Shown piece by piece: positions 17,371 through 24,443 of a stretch of DNA of 64,000 bases. The position numbers were made by a program, and so were the translations under genes. Each line of letters begins with the position of its first letter. Position 1 is the first letter of the stretch. The stretch is taken from contig NZ_JAGGKK010000016.1 in the NCBI RefSeq assembly GCF_017873675.1, positions 47,547 to 111,546 on the forward strand, in the 5' to 3' direction. A model generated the notes under the pieces. That model saw nothing but the letters and a program-made list of their open reading frames with translations. It ran no database searches and was not told the DNA's origin. This stretch comes from Virgibacillus litoralis (GTDB lineage Bacteria > Bacillota > Bacilli > Bacillales > Amphibacillaceae).

Positions 17371-17384
17371 GGCTGTTAGTGGGT

Positions 17385-17458
17385 GGGACAAAAGTATTTA
17401 GTCAAAGTAAAATCCGAACTATGATTCAAAATTCTTGAAACAGAATTCGAATTAGTTG
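17385..17458. repeat. Family C repeat, copy 1 (truncated)
   Basis: GTGGGACAAAAG leads into AATCCGAACTATGATTCAAA and a facing GAATTCGAATTAGTT. The right end of the palindrome is lost where a family A repeat begins. A fuller copy is at 33022. Confidence 0.6.
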
Positions 17459-17533
17459 TATAACTACTTTCTTACTGCATAAGTGCAACTATGGCATTCA
17501 CCAAAAGGCTTGGCGATAAGCTACGTTTTCTAG
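17459..17533. repeat. Family A repeat, copy lacking its first arm
   Basis: ACTACTTTCTTACTGCATAA begins this copy and GTTTTCTAG ends it. It is directly joined to the next copy. Confidence 0.7.
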
Positions 17534-17621
17534 GCAGTTAAGAATGTATAACTACTTTCTTACTGCATAAGTGCAACTAAGGCAATTCGCCCAAAAGCTT
17601 GGCGAATGCCAAGTTTTCTAA
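17534..17621. repeat. Family A double-hairpin repeat, full copy
   Basis: Hairpin 1 pairs GCAGTTAAGAATGTA with TACTTTCTTACTGC. Hairpin 2 pairs AACTAAGGCAATTCGCC with GGCGAATGCCAAGTT. Together with its neighbour, this fills the 360-base gap after the GH84 gene. Confidence 0.75.
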
Positions 17622-17666
17622 TATCAATTGTGGTGTATAGTAAAGTTGCAAGGCTTCATTTATTAC

Positions 17667-18032
17667 CTATTTCAATTCTTTCGTTTCTTCGTTATACAAG
17701 GCAGTTTGTTTTATATTTACTCCAACAAACGATTCTAATATTGCCTGACCACCAGCAATAGATAGTATGAAAATCAGGTATTTAGCTATGAAGGGAACCC
17801 ACAAAAAAAGCACTGCTAGAAATGTGGCACACCAAATCCCGGCACACCAATAGCAGGTTAGAAGGTAACCAATTTTCGATTTTGGCACCTCTTTTGATTC
17901 GTTAGCGGAAATCTTTTTCTTCGTTAAAAAAGGTTTCCGGATAAATTCGGTTATTTTATCAAATACGATTAGGTGTGTTAGACGATAGCTGGCGAGTATA
18001 ATCATTACAAATGAGATCCACGATATTTCCAT
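17667..18032 (-). CDS. DUF1360 family membrane protein
   Basis: This 121-residue protein has an N-terminal membrane helix (WISFVMIILASYRLTHLIVF), a basic loop (FIRKPFLTKKKISANESKEV), and then GYLLTCYWCAGIWCATFLAVLFLW, whose CYWCAGIW motif characterises DUF1360 proteins. A final hydrophobic segment follows. Members occur in spore-formers (YngL-type in B. subtilis) and are often sporulation-linked, with unknown function. It lies 59 bases downstream of a 51-residue gene on the same strand, so the pair may be co-transcribed. Confidence 0.75.
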   Translation of the reverse strand: MEISWISFVMIILASYRLTHLIVFDKITEFIRKPFLTKKKISANESKEVPKSKIGYLLTCYWCAGIWCATFLAVLFLWVPFIAKYLIFILSIAGGQAILESFVGVNIKQTALYNEETKELK

Positions 18033-18090
18033 TTAACCAGACCCTCTCCATAAGAACATTACATTCGTTTACCATGTAAAGACGATCGTT

Positions 18091-18246
18091 TTAATATTCG
18101 ATCTCCTCAAAATCATCTGGTTTAGGGGTTGGTTGTTTCTGTTTTAACTTATCGTTTTTTGCAATTTCCTCGTTCGTTTCATGATAGGGTTTAACTTTGC
18201 CAATTTGTTCTTTTGCCGGTTTATCGTTAAAATTATTATCATTCAT
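18091..18246 (-). CDS. Small charged protein, 51 aa
   Basis: The minus strand reads from ATG 18246 to a TAA at 18091, with GGAGGATC placed seven bases upstream. The product begins MNDNNFNDKPAKEQIGKVKP and ends PDDFEEIEY. It is hydrophilic and probably disordered. It precedes the DUF1360 gene and may share its transcript. I recognise no family. Confidence 0.6.
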   Translation of the reverse strand: MNDNNFNDKPAKEQIGKVKPYHETNEEIAKNDKLKQKQPTPKPDDFEEIEY

Positions 18247-18464
18247 TGAGATAGATCCTCCTTAATGAAATGTATTTAATTTCTGGCTATCGAGTTTAGT
18301 TTCCCAAATTTATATGTTTTTATGACAGGAAATCAGAAGTGACTAGGTAATAAACACTATACTAGGATAATAGTTTTATCTTTCAATCTTTCTCCAATAA
18401 TCGACAAAATTTTCCTGCGAATTGTGTTAAATTTATTGTCATATTAAGGAGGAGGAAACAGAAG

Positions 18465-20240
18465 ATGAAAAAGACATTGTTTTTCACCGTATGTTTACTA
18501 GTTGTTTTCGGCATGAATGTCGCTGCCAAACCAGCTAATCCAGACGCAGAACCGCAAATCAAGGTTGAAGACGGGGTGACCCAAGCAGTATTCTCCAAGG
18601 AGGATGCAGTACGTGAAACCGTTTATATTGAAACAGCGGTTGATAGTGATGGCGATGGACAAAATGACAGAGTTCATGCTGAAATTATACGTCCGAAAGA
18701 AACGGAGGAAGGGCTTGATGTGCCGGTTATTTTTGAAATGAGCCCATATCGCGCCGGACTTTCCTCACTGGATTTTCATGATGTAGATGTCGAATTAAAT
18801 CCAGTAGAAAAGAATGGGAAGGGTAAACCTTATGCAGCAGATTTACCAGGCTATTATGACGATTATTTTGTGCCGCGGGGATATGCTGTCGTCCTTGCTG
18901 AGAGTATTGGCAGTGGTCTTTCTGATGGTTGTCCTACTGTTGGAGATGAACGGGAGATTCGTGCTACGGAGGCTGTCATTGATTGGCTAAATGGCCGGGC
19001 AGATGCATTTACGGAAGATGGACAAGCAGTATCTGCTGATTGGTCAACAGGGAATGTTGGCATGACAGGTGTATCCTATAATGGCACATTGCCAAACGGC
19101 GTTGCAACTACTGGCGTGGAAGGACTAAAAACTATTGTTCCAATTGGTGCGATTAGCAGCTGGTATGATTATTATCGTTCCAATGGGGCTGTTGTTGCTC
19201 CAGGAGGTTATCAAGGTGAGGATGCTGATGTATTAGGAAAAGCAGTACTTACTCGTGATAATCCTGAAGTCTGTTCAGATTTAATGAATCAAATAGAGGA
19301 TGATCAGGATCGTAATACCGGAGATTATAACGAATTCTGGGACGCACGTAACTATTTGAATGATGTTAAAGATATTGAAGCTAGTGTTTTTGTTGTCCAT
19401 GGTTTAAATGATTGGAATGTAAAAACACAGCAGTTCTCACAATGGTGGGAAGAATTAAAGCAGTATAATGTTCCAAGAAAGTTATGGCTGCATCAAGGCG
19501 GCCACTCCAGTCCATACTACTTCCGAAATGAAGAGTGGTTAAATACACTAAATAAATGGTTCGATCATTGGTTATACGATATAGATAATGGAATAATGGA
19601 TGAGCCAGTTGTCGATATCCAACGTGAAGATGATTCATGGGAGACAACACAAGCATGGCCAAATGCGGATGCCACCGAGACGAAACTGCATTTTACCGCT
19701 GGCAGTAATGAAGCAGGTGGTTTAAGTGTTCTACCTGTCCCAAATAAAAATAAAGAAGCAGATAGTTTAATAGATAATGCGCTAATAGAAGCTAGTGAGT
19801 TAGTTGAAAGTCCTTTATCGGAATCACCAAATCGTCAAGCTTATTTAAGTAAGGAATTAACAGAGTCCTATCGTATGAGCGGAACACCAAATGTGTCTAT
19901 TCGTGCCAGCATCGATCAGCCGACTGCGAATTTAACAGGATTACTTGTTGATTATGGACCAGATGGCGCTGAAATTGTTACGCGTGGGTGGATGGATCCG
20001 CAAAATATTAATTCGATGTCTAAATCAAAGGCGCTCATCCCAAACCGTCAATACACTTTTGACTGGGATATGCAGCCGGATGATTACCAGTTTAAAGCTG
20101 GGCATCAAATTGGTATCGTTATTATTTCCAGTGATAATAAATATACAATTCGTCCTGAATCTGGAACGACAATTTCAATTGATCCCGAGCGCAGCCATGT
20201 GACACTTCCATTAGTCGGTGATATAAAAGAGCTGCGATGA
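18465..20240 (+). CDS. Secreted S15/CocE family peptidase (X-Pro dipeptidyl-peptidase-like)
   Basis: This 591-residue alpha/beta-hydrolase has a signal peptide (TLFFTVCLLVVFGMNVAA). The triad is visible as Ser204 in GMTGVSYNG, Asp316 in HGLNDWNV and His347 in HQGGHSSP. A jelly-roll C-terminal domain (about 390-590) completes the CocE/NonD/PepX architecture. Members cleave X-Pro dipeptides or esters; the exact substrate cannot be fixed here. It starts behind GGAGGAGG and ends in a clear terminator. With the GH84, M6 and CAP proteins it belongs to a noticeable secreted set in this window. Confidence 0.85.
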   Translation: MKKTLFFTVCLLVVFGMNVAAKPANPDAEPQIKVEDGVTQAVFSKEDAVRETVYIETAVDSDGDGQNDRVHAEIIRPKETEEGLDVPVIFEMSPYRAGLSSLDFHDVDVELNPVEKNGKGKPYAADLPGYYDDYFVPRGYAVVLAESIGSGLSDGCPTVGDEREIRATEAVIDWLNGRADAFTEDGQAVSADWSTGNVGMTGVSYNGTLPNGVATTGVEGLKTIVPIGAISSWYDYYRSNGAVVAPGGYQGEDADVLGKAVLTRDNPEVCSDLMNQIEDDQDRNTGDYNEFWDARNYLNDVKDIEASVFVVHGLNDWNVKTQQFSQWWEELKQYNVPRKLWLHQGGHSSPYYFRNEEWLNTLNKWFDHWLYDIDNGIMDEPVVDIQREDDSWETTQAWPNADATETKLHFTAGSNEAGGLSVLPVPNKNKEADSLIDNALIEASELVESPLSESPNRQAYLSKELTESYRMSGTPNVSIRASIDQPTANLTGLLVDYGPDGAEIVTRGWMDPQNINSMSKSKALIPNRQYTFDWDMQPDDYQFKAGHQIGIVIISSDNKYTIRPESGTTISIDPERSHVTLPLVGDIKELR

Positions 20241-20247
20241 AAAGAGG

Positions 20248-20281
20248 AAAAGCGATCATCCTAAACAGGTGATCGCTTTTG
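20248..20281 (+). terminator. Terminator of the S15 peptidase gene
   Basis: AAAAGCGATCATC pairs with GGTGATCGCTTTT. Confidence 0.85.
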
Positions 20282-20319
20282 CTATTTCAGTTGTGTAGGA
20301 AGCCCACTCAAGGGAAAGG

Positions 20320-20349
20320 CGGGACAAGGGACCTGACCCCATAATCCCG
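20320..20349. repeat. Family B repeat, copy 6
   Basis: GCGGGACAAGGGACCTGACC and a trailing ATCCCGG lie at the 3' end of yojO, one base from its stop codon. Confidence 0.55.
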
Positions 20350-20350
20350 G

Positions 20351-22276
20351 TTAGATTGTTCGCAATAGCAGTTTTTTCAGGAGTGGGGCGAAGTGTTCTG
20401 GGAGTTCTTCGACGCTTGGGATCATTAGGCGTTCTTTTCCATAGATATTCTTCATTGTTAAATCTTCTCTTTCGTCGATTTCTCCGTCTGCTAAGAACAT
20501 TCCGATGACATCTATTCCTTTTTTGCGTGCTTCAGACACAGCCAGGTTTGTGTCAATGATTCCATTCTGATCATAGTTCGCAGCAGCAGGTTCACCGTCT
20601 GAGAATACGAGCAGAAATTTATTCCTTTCTCTTCTGGCTGCTAATTCCTTTGTAATAACACGTATACTAAAACCATCCCGGTTATCTTCTTGTGGCTCAA
20701 GCTGCATAATTCTTGCTCCGTTGTTTTGATAAAGGGAATCTGTGTAGGAATGAATCTCGTGAAAATAATTTGGTTGATAGTTTTCCTTTACGTCATTTGC
20801 ATCCTCCCAAAATCCAACGATGGAGTGGGGGATCTTGAGTTGTTTTAATACTTCGTGAAACAGAACTACGCCACGTTTTGTTTCGTCCATTTTATTATGC
20901 ATGGAAGCGGAACAGTCGACAAGCAGGGTGAAAACGGCATCGATGTCTTTGGATTCCTGATTTTTTTTATAAAATACCCTTGGGTTTTCTTCAATAATAA
21001 CGGGCAACAGTTTTTTTGATAATCGGCCAATGATTAAATCTTTTCGAGGTGCATTCATTTTGTGTTCGAGCACTTTTTCAATGGTGGTGGCAAGCTTGCG
21101 TTTGTAAGCTTCAATTGTTCCAACAGCATTCTCATAGGCTAGTTGCTCTTCCTTTGATGGTGTGTTAGCTTTTTCGACAATTGCTACTGCATTTTTATTT
21201 TCCTCGCCATAGTTTAGCTCGTTGTCATTCGAATGCTTTCCTTTGTTGGAACTCTGTTTTTCAAGCGAATCGACTTCCGAGTAATCGTTATTATCACTAG
21301 CCCCCGAAGCACCTTGAATTGTACCCATGGCCTGATCTTCATCCTCAGTTTCTCTTGCTCCACTGCCGATAATACTTGTCTTTGTACCTGATTCTAATTC
21401 AAATTGAAGGAAGTTTTGTTTCCTGTCACTGTTTTCATTTTCCTGGTGCCAGGAAGGTAATTGTTCATCCATAGACTCATTATTTTCTTCATCGACATCT
21501 TCTTTTTCTTCGTTTGGTATGTCATCTGTCCGGGTTAATTCATCGAATAAAGTATTCTTTTCATACTTTTCGATGTGTGCAATCGGAAACGAAAAATAGA
21601 CATTGATCATGTCTTTATAATCATCTTCTATTTGCAAGACCATTTGTTCAGCAATAGCTGTAATGTCTTCTGTATTTTTTGCTTCAAACGAGGCATAGAT
21701 ATGCGGTTTAAGTTTATCCAGGTTGCTAAGCTGATGTTTATTCGCTTTAGGGAAACTTGGGTCTGGCTGGTCTGTCTGAATTAACAAGTAAATGAGACAA
21801 AATAATTCATCAAGCGGATGGTTTCTTGTCACGTTGGTTCCTAATTGAGTTTCAAAGTAGTGCTTCAGGTGCTTTCTTCGGACGGTAAAATCTCTTTTTG
21901 TGCCTGGTCTTATTTTGGTTATGATTTCTTCCAACCGTATATCCTCCAGCAATGTAATAAGTTGAGCAGCAAAATTCGGCATGCCTGATTCGTTTATTTT
22001 TTTAAGATATTCCTTCATAAAGGGGACTTGTGAATAATGCAGCGTTCCAATTGTCCGCAAAAACACATCCGTTTTATAACCCTGTTCCTTAATTTCCTGA
22101 GTGCTAATATCCCACAAATGACTGCCTGTAACATTACCATTCGTGAGGTCAATAAACGAACCATACTTATAGTCGAATTTTAAGTCCGGATTATCCGATA
22201 ATATGGTGGATAGGTCCTGTAATTGCAAATAAAGATCGGTATCTATCTTGGAATCATCCCAGCGGTTATATTTCAT
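20351..22276 (-). CDS. yojO: CobT/NorD-like VWA protein
   Basis: This 641-residue cytoplasmic protein has a helical N-terminal half, an acidic low-complexity middle (residues 250-370) and a C-terminal von Willebrand A domain. Its MIDAS motif is VDCSASM near residue 455, and a later metal-ligand region is LLVFSDGEPAAANYD. The architecture matches B. subtilis YojO and the NorD proteins that work with a MoxR ATPase to activate NO reductase or other metalloenzymes. It starts 44 bases after the yojN stop with AGGAGGATAC as its ribosome-binding site. A quinol NO reductase gene is 39 kb away at 61170. Confidence 0.8.
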   Translation of the reverse strand: MKYNRWDDSKIDTDLYLQLQDLSTILSDNPDLKFDYKYGSFIDLTNGNVTGSHLWDISTQEIKEQGYKTDVFLRTIGTLHYSQVPFMKEYLKKINESGMPNFAAQLITLLEDIRLEEIITKIRPGTKRDFTVRRKHLKHYFETQLGTNVTRNHPLDELFCLIYLLIQTDQPDPSFPKANKHQLSNLDKLKPHIYASFEAKNTEDITAIAEQMVLQIEDDYKDMINVYFSFPIAHIEKYEKNTLFDELTRTDDIPNEEKEDVDEENNESMDEQLPSWHQENENSDRKQNFLQFELESGTKTSIIGSGARETEDEDQAMGTIQGASGASDNNDYSEVDSLEKQSSNKGKHSNDNELNYGEENKNAVAIVEKANTPSKEEQLAYENAVGTIEAYKRKLATTIEKVLEHKMNAPRKDLIIGRLSKKLLPVIIEENPRVFYKKNQESKDIDAVFTLLVDCSASMHNKMDETKRGVVLFHEVLKQLKIPHSIVGFWEDANDVKENYQPNYFHEIHSYTDSLYQNNGARIMQLEPQEDNRDGFSIRVITKELAARRERNKFLLVFSDGEPAAANYDQNGIIDTNLAVSEARKKGIDVIGMFLADGEIDEREDLTMKNIYGKERLMIPSVEELPEHFAPLLKKLLLRTI

Positions 22277-22320
22277 TTAGTATCCTCCTTTCTCATCTGT
22301 TTGTGGAATTTATTTTCCTA

Positions 22321-23196
22321 TTAAAATAGGGTGTCTGCTAAATTTTTCACGAATTCTTTCTCACGTTCTTCTTCCAGTTTATCCACGATTGACCTTAAAA
22401 TAGCGCGTTTTGGCGGGATAATCGAACTCAGATCACAGGCATCAAGCAAAGCACGGATGGACGCTGCTTCTTCGGATAATTTCCCTTGAGCAACTGAACG
22501 AATCAAATCGCTGGAAAACGTAACAAATAAGTCGATTGTTGTGTTGTTGGTTAGCCTTGTGTTTGATTGGATCAATTCCTTTAATTGTTCACCTTCAAGA
22601 TATGGAACATCAATGACAATAAATCGGTTTTTCAGCGCTTCATTTAATGGGACGGTACCAACATAGCCTTCGTTAATTGCAGCAATAACATTAAAGCCTT
22701 CTTCGGCAGTTATGATTTCGTTAGTGAATGGATTCGTTACCGTTCTTCGATAGTCAAGTACACCATTAATTAGCGGTAATGTTTCGGGTTTCGCCATATT
22801 GACTTCATCAATGTAGAGGAAGGTTCCACCATTCATTGCGCTTGTTACTGGACCTGGCACGAAATCAATTACTTGTTTTCCGTCCTCATATGCCAAGGTT
22901 TTAAAGCCCATTAAGCTTTCTGCATCTAGATCGACTGAGCAATTGACATTAAACATTGGCTGGTGGAATAAGTTTGACAGTGTTTCAGCGAACTTAGTTT
23001 TTCCAGCCCCAGTTGGACCTTTCAGCAAGATATTTTTACCCATGCTTAGTGCTGAAATCGCATCAATTAGTAAATCTGTATGTGGTGGCACATAACCGCC
23101 TTGTCGGATTAATTCCTGAAATGTATTATCATCCTTTCGTTGGTTAGTATTAAGTATATTAGTTATATTTTCGGGAAGATTGTAGTTTGTGTGCAT
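22321..23196 (-). CDS. yojN: MoxR/NorQ-like AAA+ ATPase
   Basis: This 291-residue AAA+ ATPase has Walker A LLKGPTGAGKTKFAE (about residues 57-70), Walker B GGTFLYIDEVNMAKPE, and a sensor-1 region NVIAAINEGYVGTVPLNEALKNRF. It matches YojN of B. subtilis and the NorQ/CbbQ group, which partner VWA proteins to insert cofactors into or remodel their targets. It is the first gene of a two-gene operon with yojO. A family B repeat lies just upstream, between it and the divergent membrane protein gene. Confidence 0.85.
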   Translation of the reverse strand: MHTNYNLPENITNILNTNQRKDDNTFQELIRQGGYVPPHTDLLIDAISALSMGKNILLKGPTGAGKTKFAETLSNLFHQPMFNVNCSVDLDAESLMGFKTLAYEDGKQVIDFVPGPVTSAMNGGTFLYIDEVNMAKPETLPLINGVLDYRRTVTNPFTNEIITAEEGFNVIAAINEGYVGTVPLNEALKNRFIVIDVPYLEGEQLKELIQSNTRLTNNTTIDLFVTFSSDLIRSVAQGKLSEEAASIRALLDACDLSSIIPPKRAILRSIVDKLEEEREKEFVKNLADTLF

Positions 23197-23252
23197 TGAT
23201 AAACTCCTTTCAACGATAGTTTAAACCTTATCGCGGGAGTTGACAAAGATTG

Positions 23253-23280
23253 CGGGACGAGGAACCTGACCCTCCGTCCC
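23253..23280. repeat. Family B repeat, copy 7
   Basis: GCGGGACGAGGAACCTGACC followed by CTCCGTCCCG is located between the divergent yojN and the gene starting at 23298. It sits within 20 bases of that start. Confidence 0.55.
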
Positions 23281-23297
23281 GTTAGAGGAGGGGTTGT

Positions 23298-23705
23298 ATG
23301 TTTTCTTTTCGTGGCGATGCGCATAAGTTATTTCTTGATTTAAAGGGTCAGAGGGATATTCATTCCAATAAGGATCTTAAAGAAACTGCTGAAATTAAAT
23401 CTTTTTATAAAACCCTTGAAAGCGATACGCTCAGATTAATTTATTATCGTATGGTAAAAGAACAAAACGGAACAGGTATTATTCCTATCTTTGTCACGGC
23501 AATTCCCTGGCTTTTATTTTTATTTTCGGATAAAATTCAGGACTTTTTATTTAAGGATGGTATTCTGATTTGGGCGATTTTCATTACAATATACCTGATT
23601 TTACTAACGGTAAGTGCCTTTTTTCATTTTAAGGAAAAAGCATGGGCTGCTTTACATATTGAGATAATTAAGGATGTTCTGGGGGAAAGGGACAATAACA
23701 GTTAA
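23298..23705 (+). CDS. Putative two-helix membrane protein, 135 aa
   Basis: The protein has a charged N-terminal half (residues 1-55) and two membrane segments, GTGIIPIFVTAIPWLLFLFS and GILIWAIFITIYLILLTVSAFF, followed by a short amphipathic tail. It starts behind AGAGGAGGGG. I do not recognise a family. It diverges from yojN and could share a regulatory region with it, although a repeat occupies most of that space. Confidence 0.6.
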   Translation: MFSFRGDAHKLFLDLKGQRDIHSNKDLKETAEIKSFYKTLESDTLRLIYYRMVKEQNGTGIIPIFVTAIPWLLFLFSDKIQDFLFKDGILIWAIFITIYLILLTVSAFFHFKEKAWAALHIEIIKDVLGERDNNS

Positions 23706-23807
23706 GTTTCTATTATTAACAAAACGTTCGCAGAAGAAAACTTGCTATACGGAACTGCAGATGAGATTTTGTCAGGAGTATTAAAACGAATGATTTGTAA
23801 AAACTAA

Positions 23808-23896
23808 TTAGAAAACTTGGCTTGTCGCCAATTCTTTATGGCGAAAGGCTAAGTTGCACTTATGCAGTAAAAAAGTATTTATACTTTTTTACTGCC
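23808..23896. repeat. Family A repeat, inverted full copy
   Basis: TTAGAAAACTTGGC begins this copy and TTTTTTACTGCC ends it, so it lies in reverse orientation to most others. It directly precedes the small TTG-start gene at 23916. Confidence 0.7.
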
Positions 23897-23915
23897 AAAA
23901 AAGGAGGAATCTATT

Positions 23916-24011
23916 TTGAGTAAGGGTAAGAAGAAAAAGAACAAGAGCAAGGAAGAGTTAAACGATATGAAGGATGATAAAAAATATCGGCAAAACCGGC
24001 CGCCAAGATAA
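23916..24011 (+). CDS. Tiny basic protein, 31 aa
   Basis: TTG 23916, eight bases after AAAGGAGG, opens a 32-codon frame encoding SKGKKKKNKSKEELNDMKDD and ending QNRPPR. It is followed after 19 bases by another small gene with its own AGGAGG. The strong ribosome-binding site supports translation. The composition is extremely Lys-rich, and no family is known to me. Confidence 0.5.
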   Translation: MSKGKKKKNKSKEELNDMKDDKKYRQNRPPR

Positions 24012-24030
24012 CCAGCAGGAGGTTAATTAC

Positions 24031-24189
24031 ATGTCAGAACAAAATAAAAACCACAATCGGGATACAGGTAAGCAGCAGAATGTATTGAAGTATGATACAG
24101 AACCGAAGCGCGAGAAGAATGACACAGAGATAGCAGAGGACACCGAGTTTCTAAATCAGGATAATAAAAGAAACAAGAGAAAGCGATAA
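24031..24189 (+). CDS. Small hydrophilic protein, 52 aa
   Basis: ATG 24031 follows AGGAGG and encodes MSEQNKNHNRDTGKQQNVLK and onward to NKRNKRKR. It is charged and probably unstructured. It is co-transcribed with the 31-residue gene and closed by a terminator. The EDTEF-LNQ-N-K ending recalls some small acid-soluble spore proteins, but not closely enough to name one. Confidence 0.55.
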   Translation: MSEQNKNHNRDTGKQQNVLKYDTEPKREKNDTEIAEDTEFLNQDNKRNKRKR

Positions 24190-24194
24190 ATGGG

Positions 24195-24224
24195 AGAGCA
24201 TGTCCATAGTGGCATGCTCTTTTA
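24195..24224 (+). terminator. Terminator of the tiny-protein pair
   Basis: AGAGCATG pairs with CATGCTCT ahead of TTTTA. Confidence 0.75.
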
Positions 24225-24230
24225 GTTGCT

Positions 24231-24353
24231 GTTGAAGTTTGTTTGTCGCGCAATGCTGAAGTTCACAAGGACAGCGCTGAAGTTCACACTGATTTCGCCG
24301 ATGTTCACAATAAGGTTGCTCGAAGTTCACAGTTTCCCCGCTGATGTTCACAA
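24231..24353. repeat. 21-bp-period tandem array
   Basis: GCTGAAGTTCACA or close variants start at 24255, 24276, 24297, 24318 and 24340. The period is 21, 21, 21 and 22 bases. A degenerate sixth copy (GTTGAAGTTT) starts at 24231. The eight-base spacers are not conserved. The array sits between two convergent genes. Confidence 0.8.
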
Positions 24354-24397
24354 CTTGAAAGCAGATTTAGATGGCCGGCATCAAAATTATTTAAAAA

Positions 24398-24440
24398 CAA
24401 AAAAAGTGCCGGGGATATAATATCCAGCCGACGCCTTTTC
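24398..24440 (-). terminator. helD terminator
   Basis: On the minus strand, GTCGGCTGGATA faces TATCCCCGGCAC and is followed by seven T. The stem starts at the end of the gene. Confidence 0.6.
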
Positions 24441-24443
24441 GTA

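Noticed and set aside
24231..24353. CRISPR array
   Set aside because: The repeated core is only about 13 bases, spacers are 8 bases, and no cas gene is near.
24226..24420. Open frame through the 21-bp repeats
   Set aside because: A 21-base period preserves any open frame by its nature. There is no start signal, and codons differ between copies.
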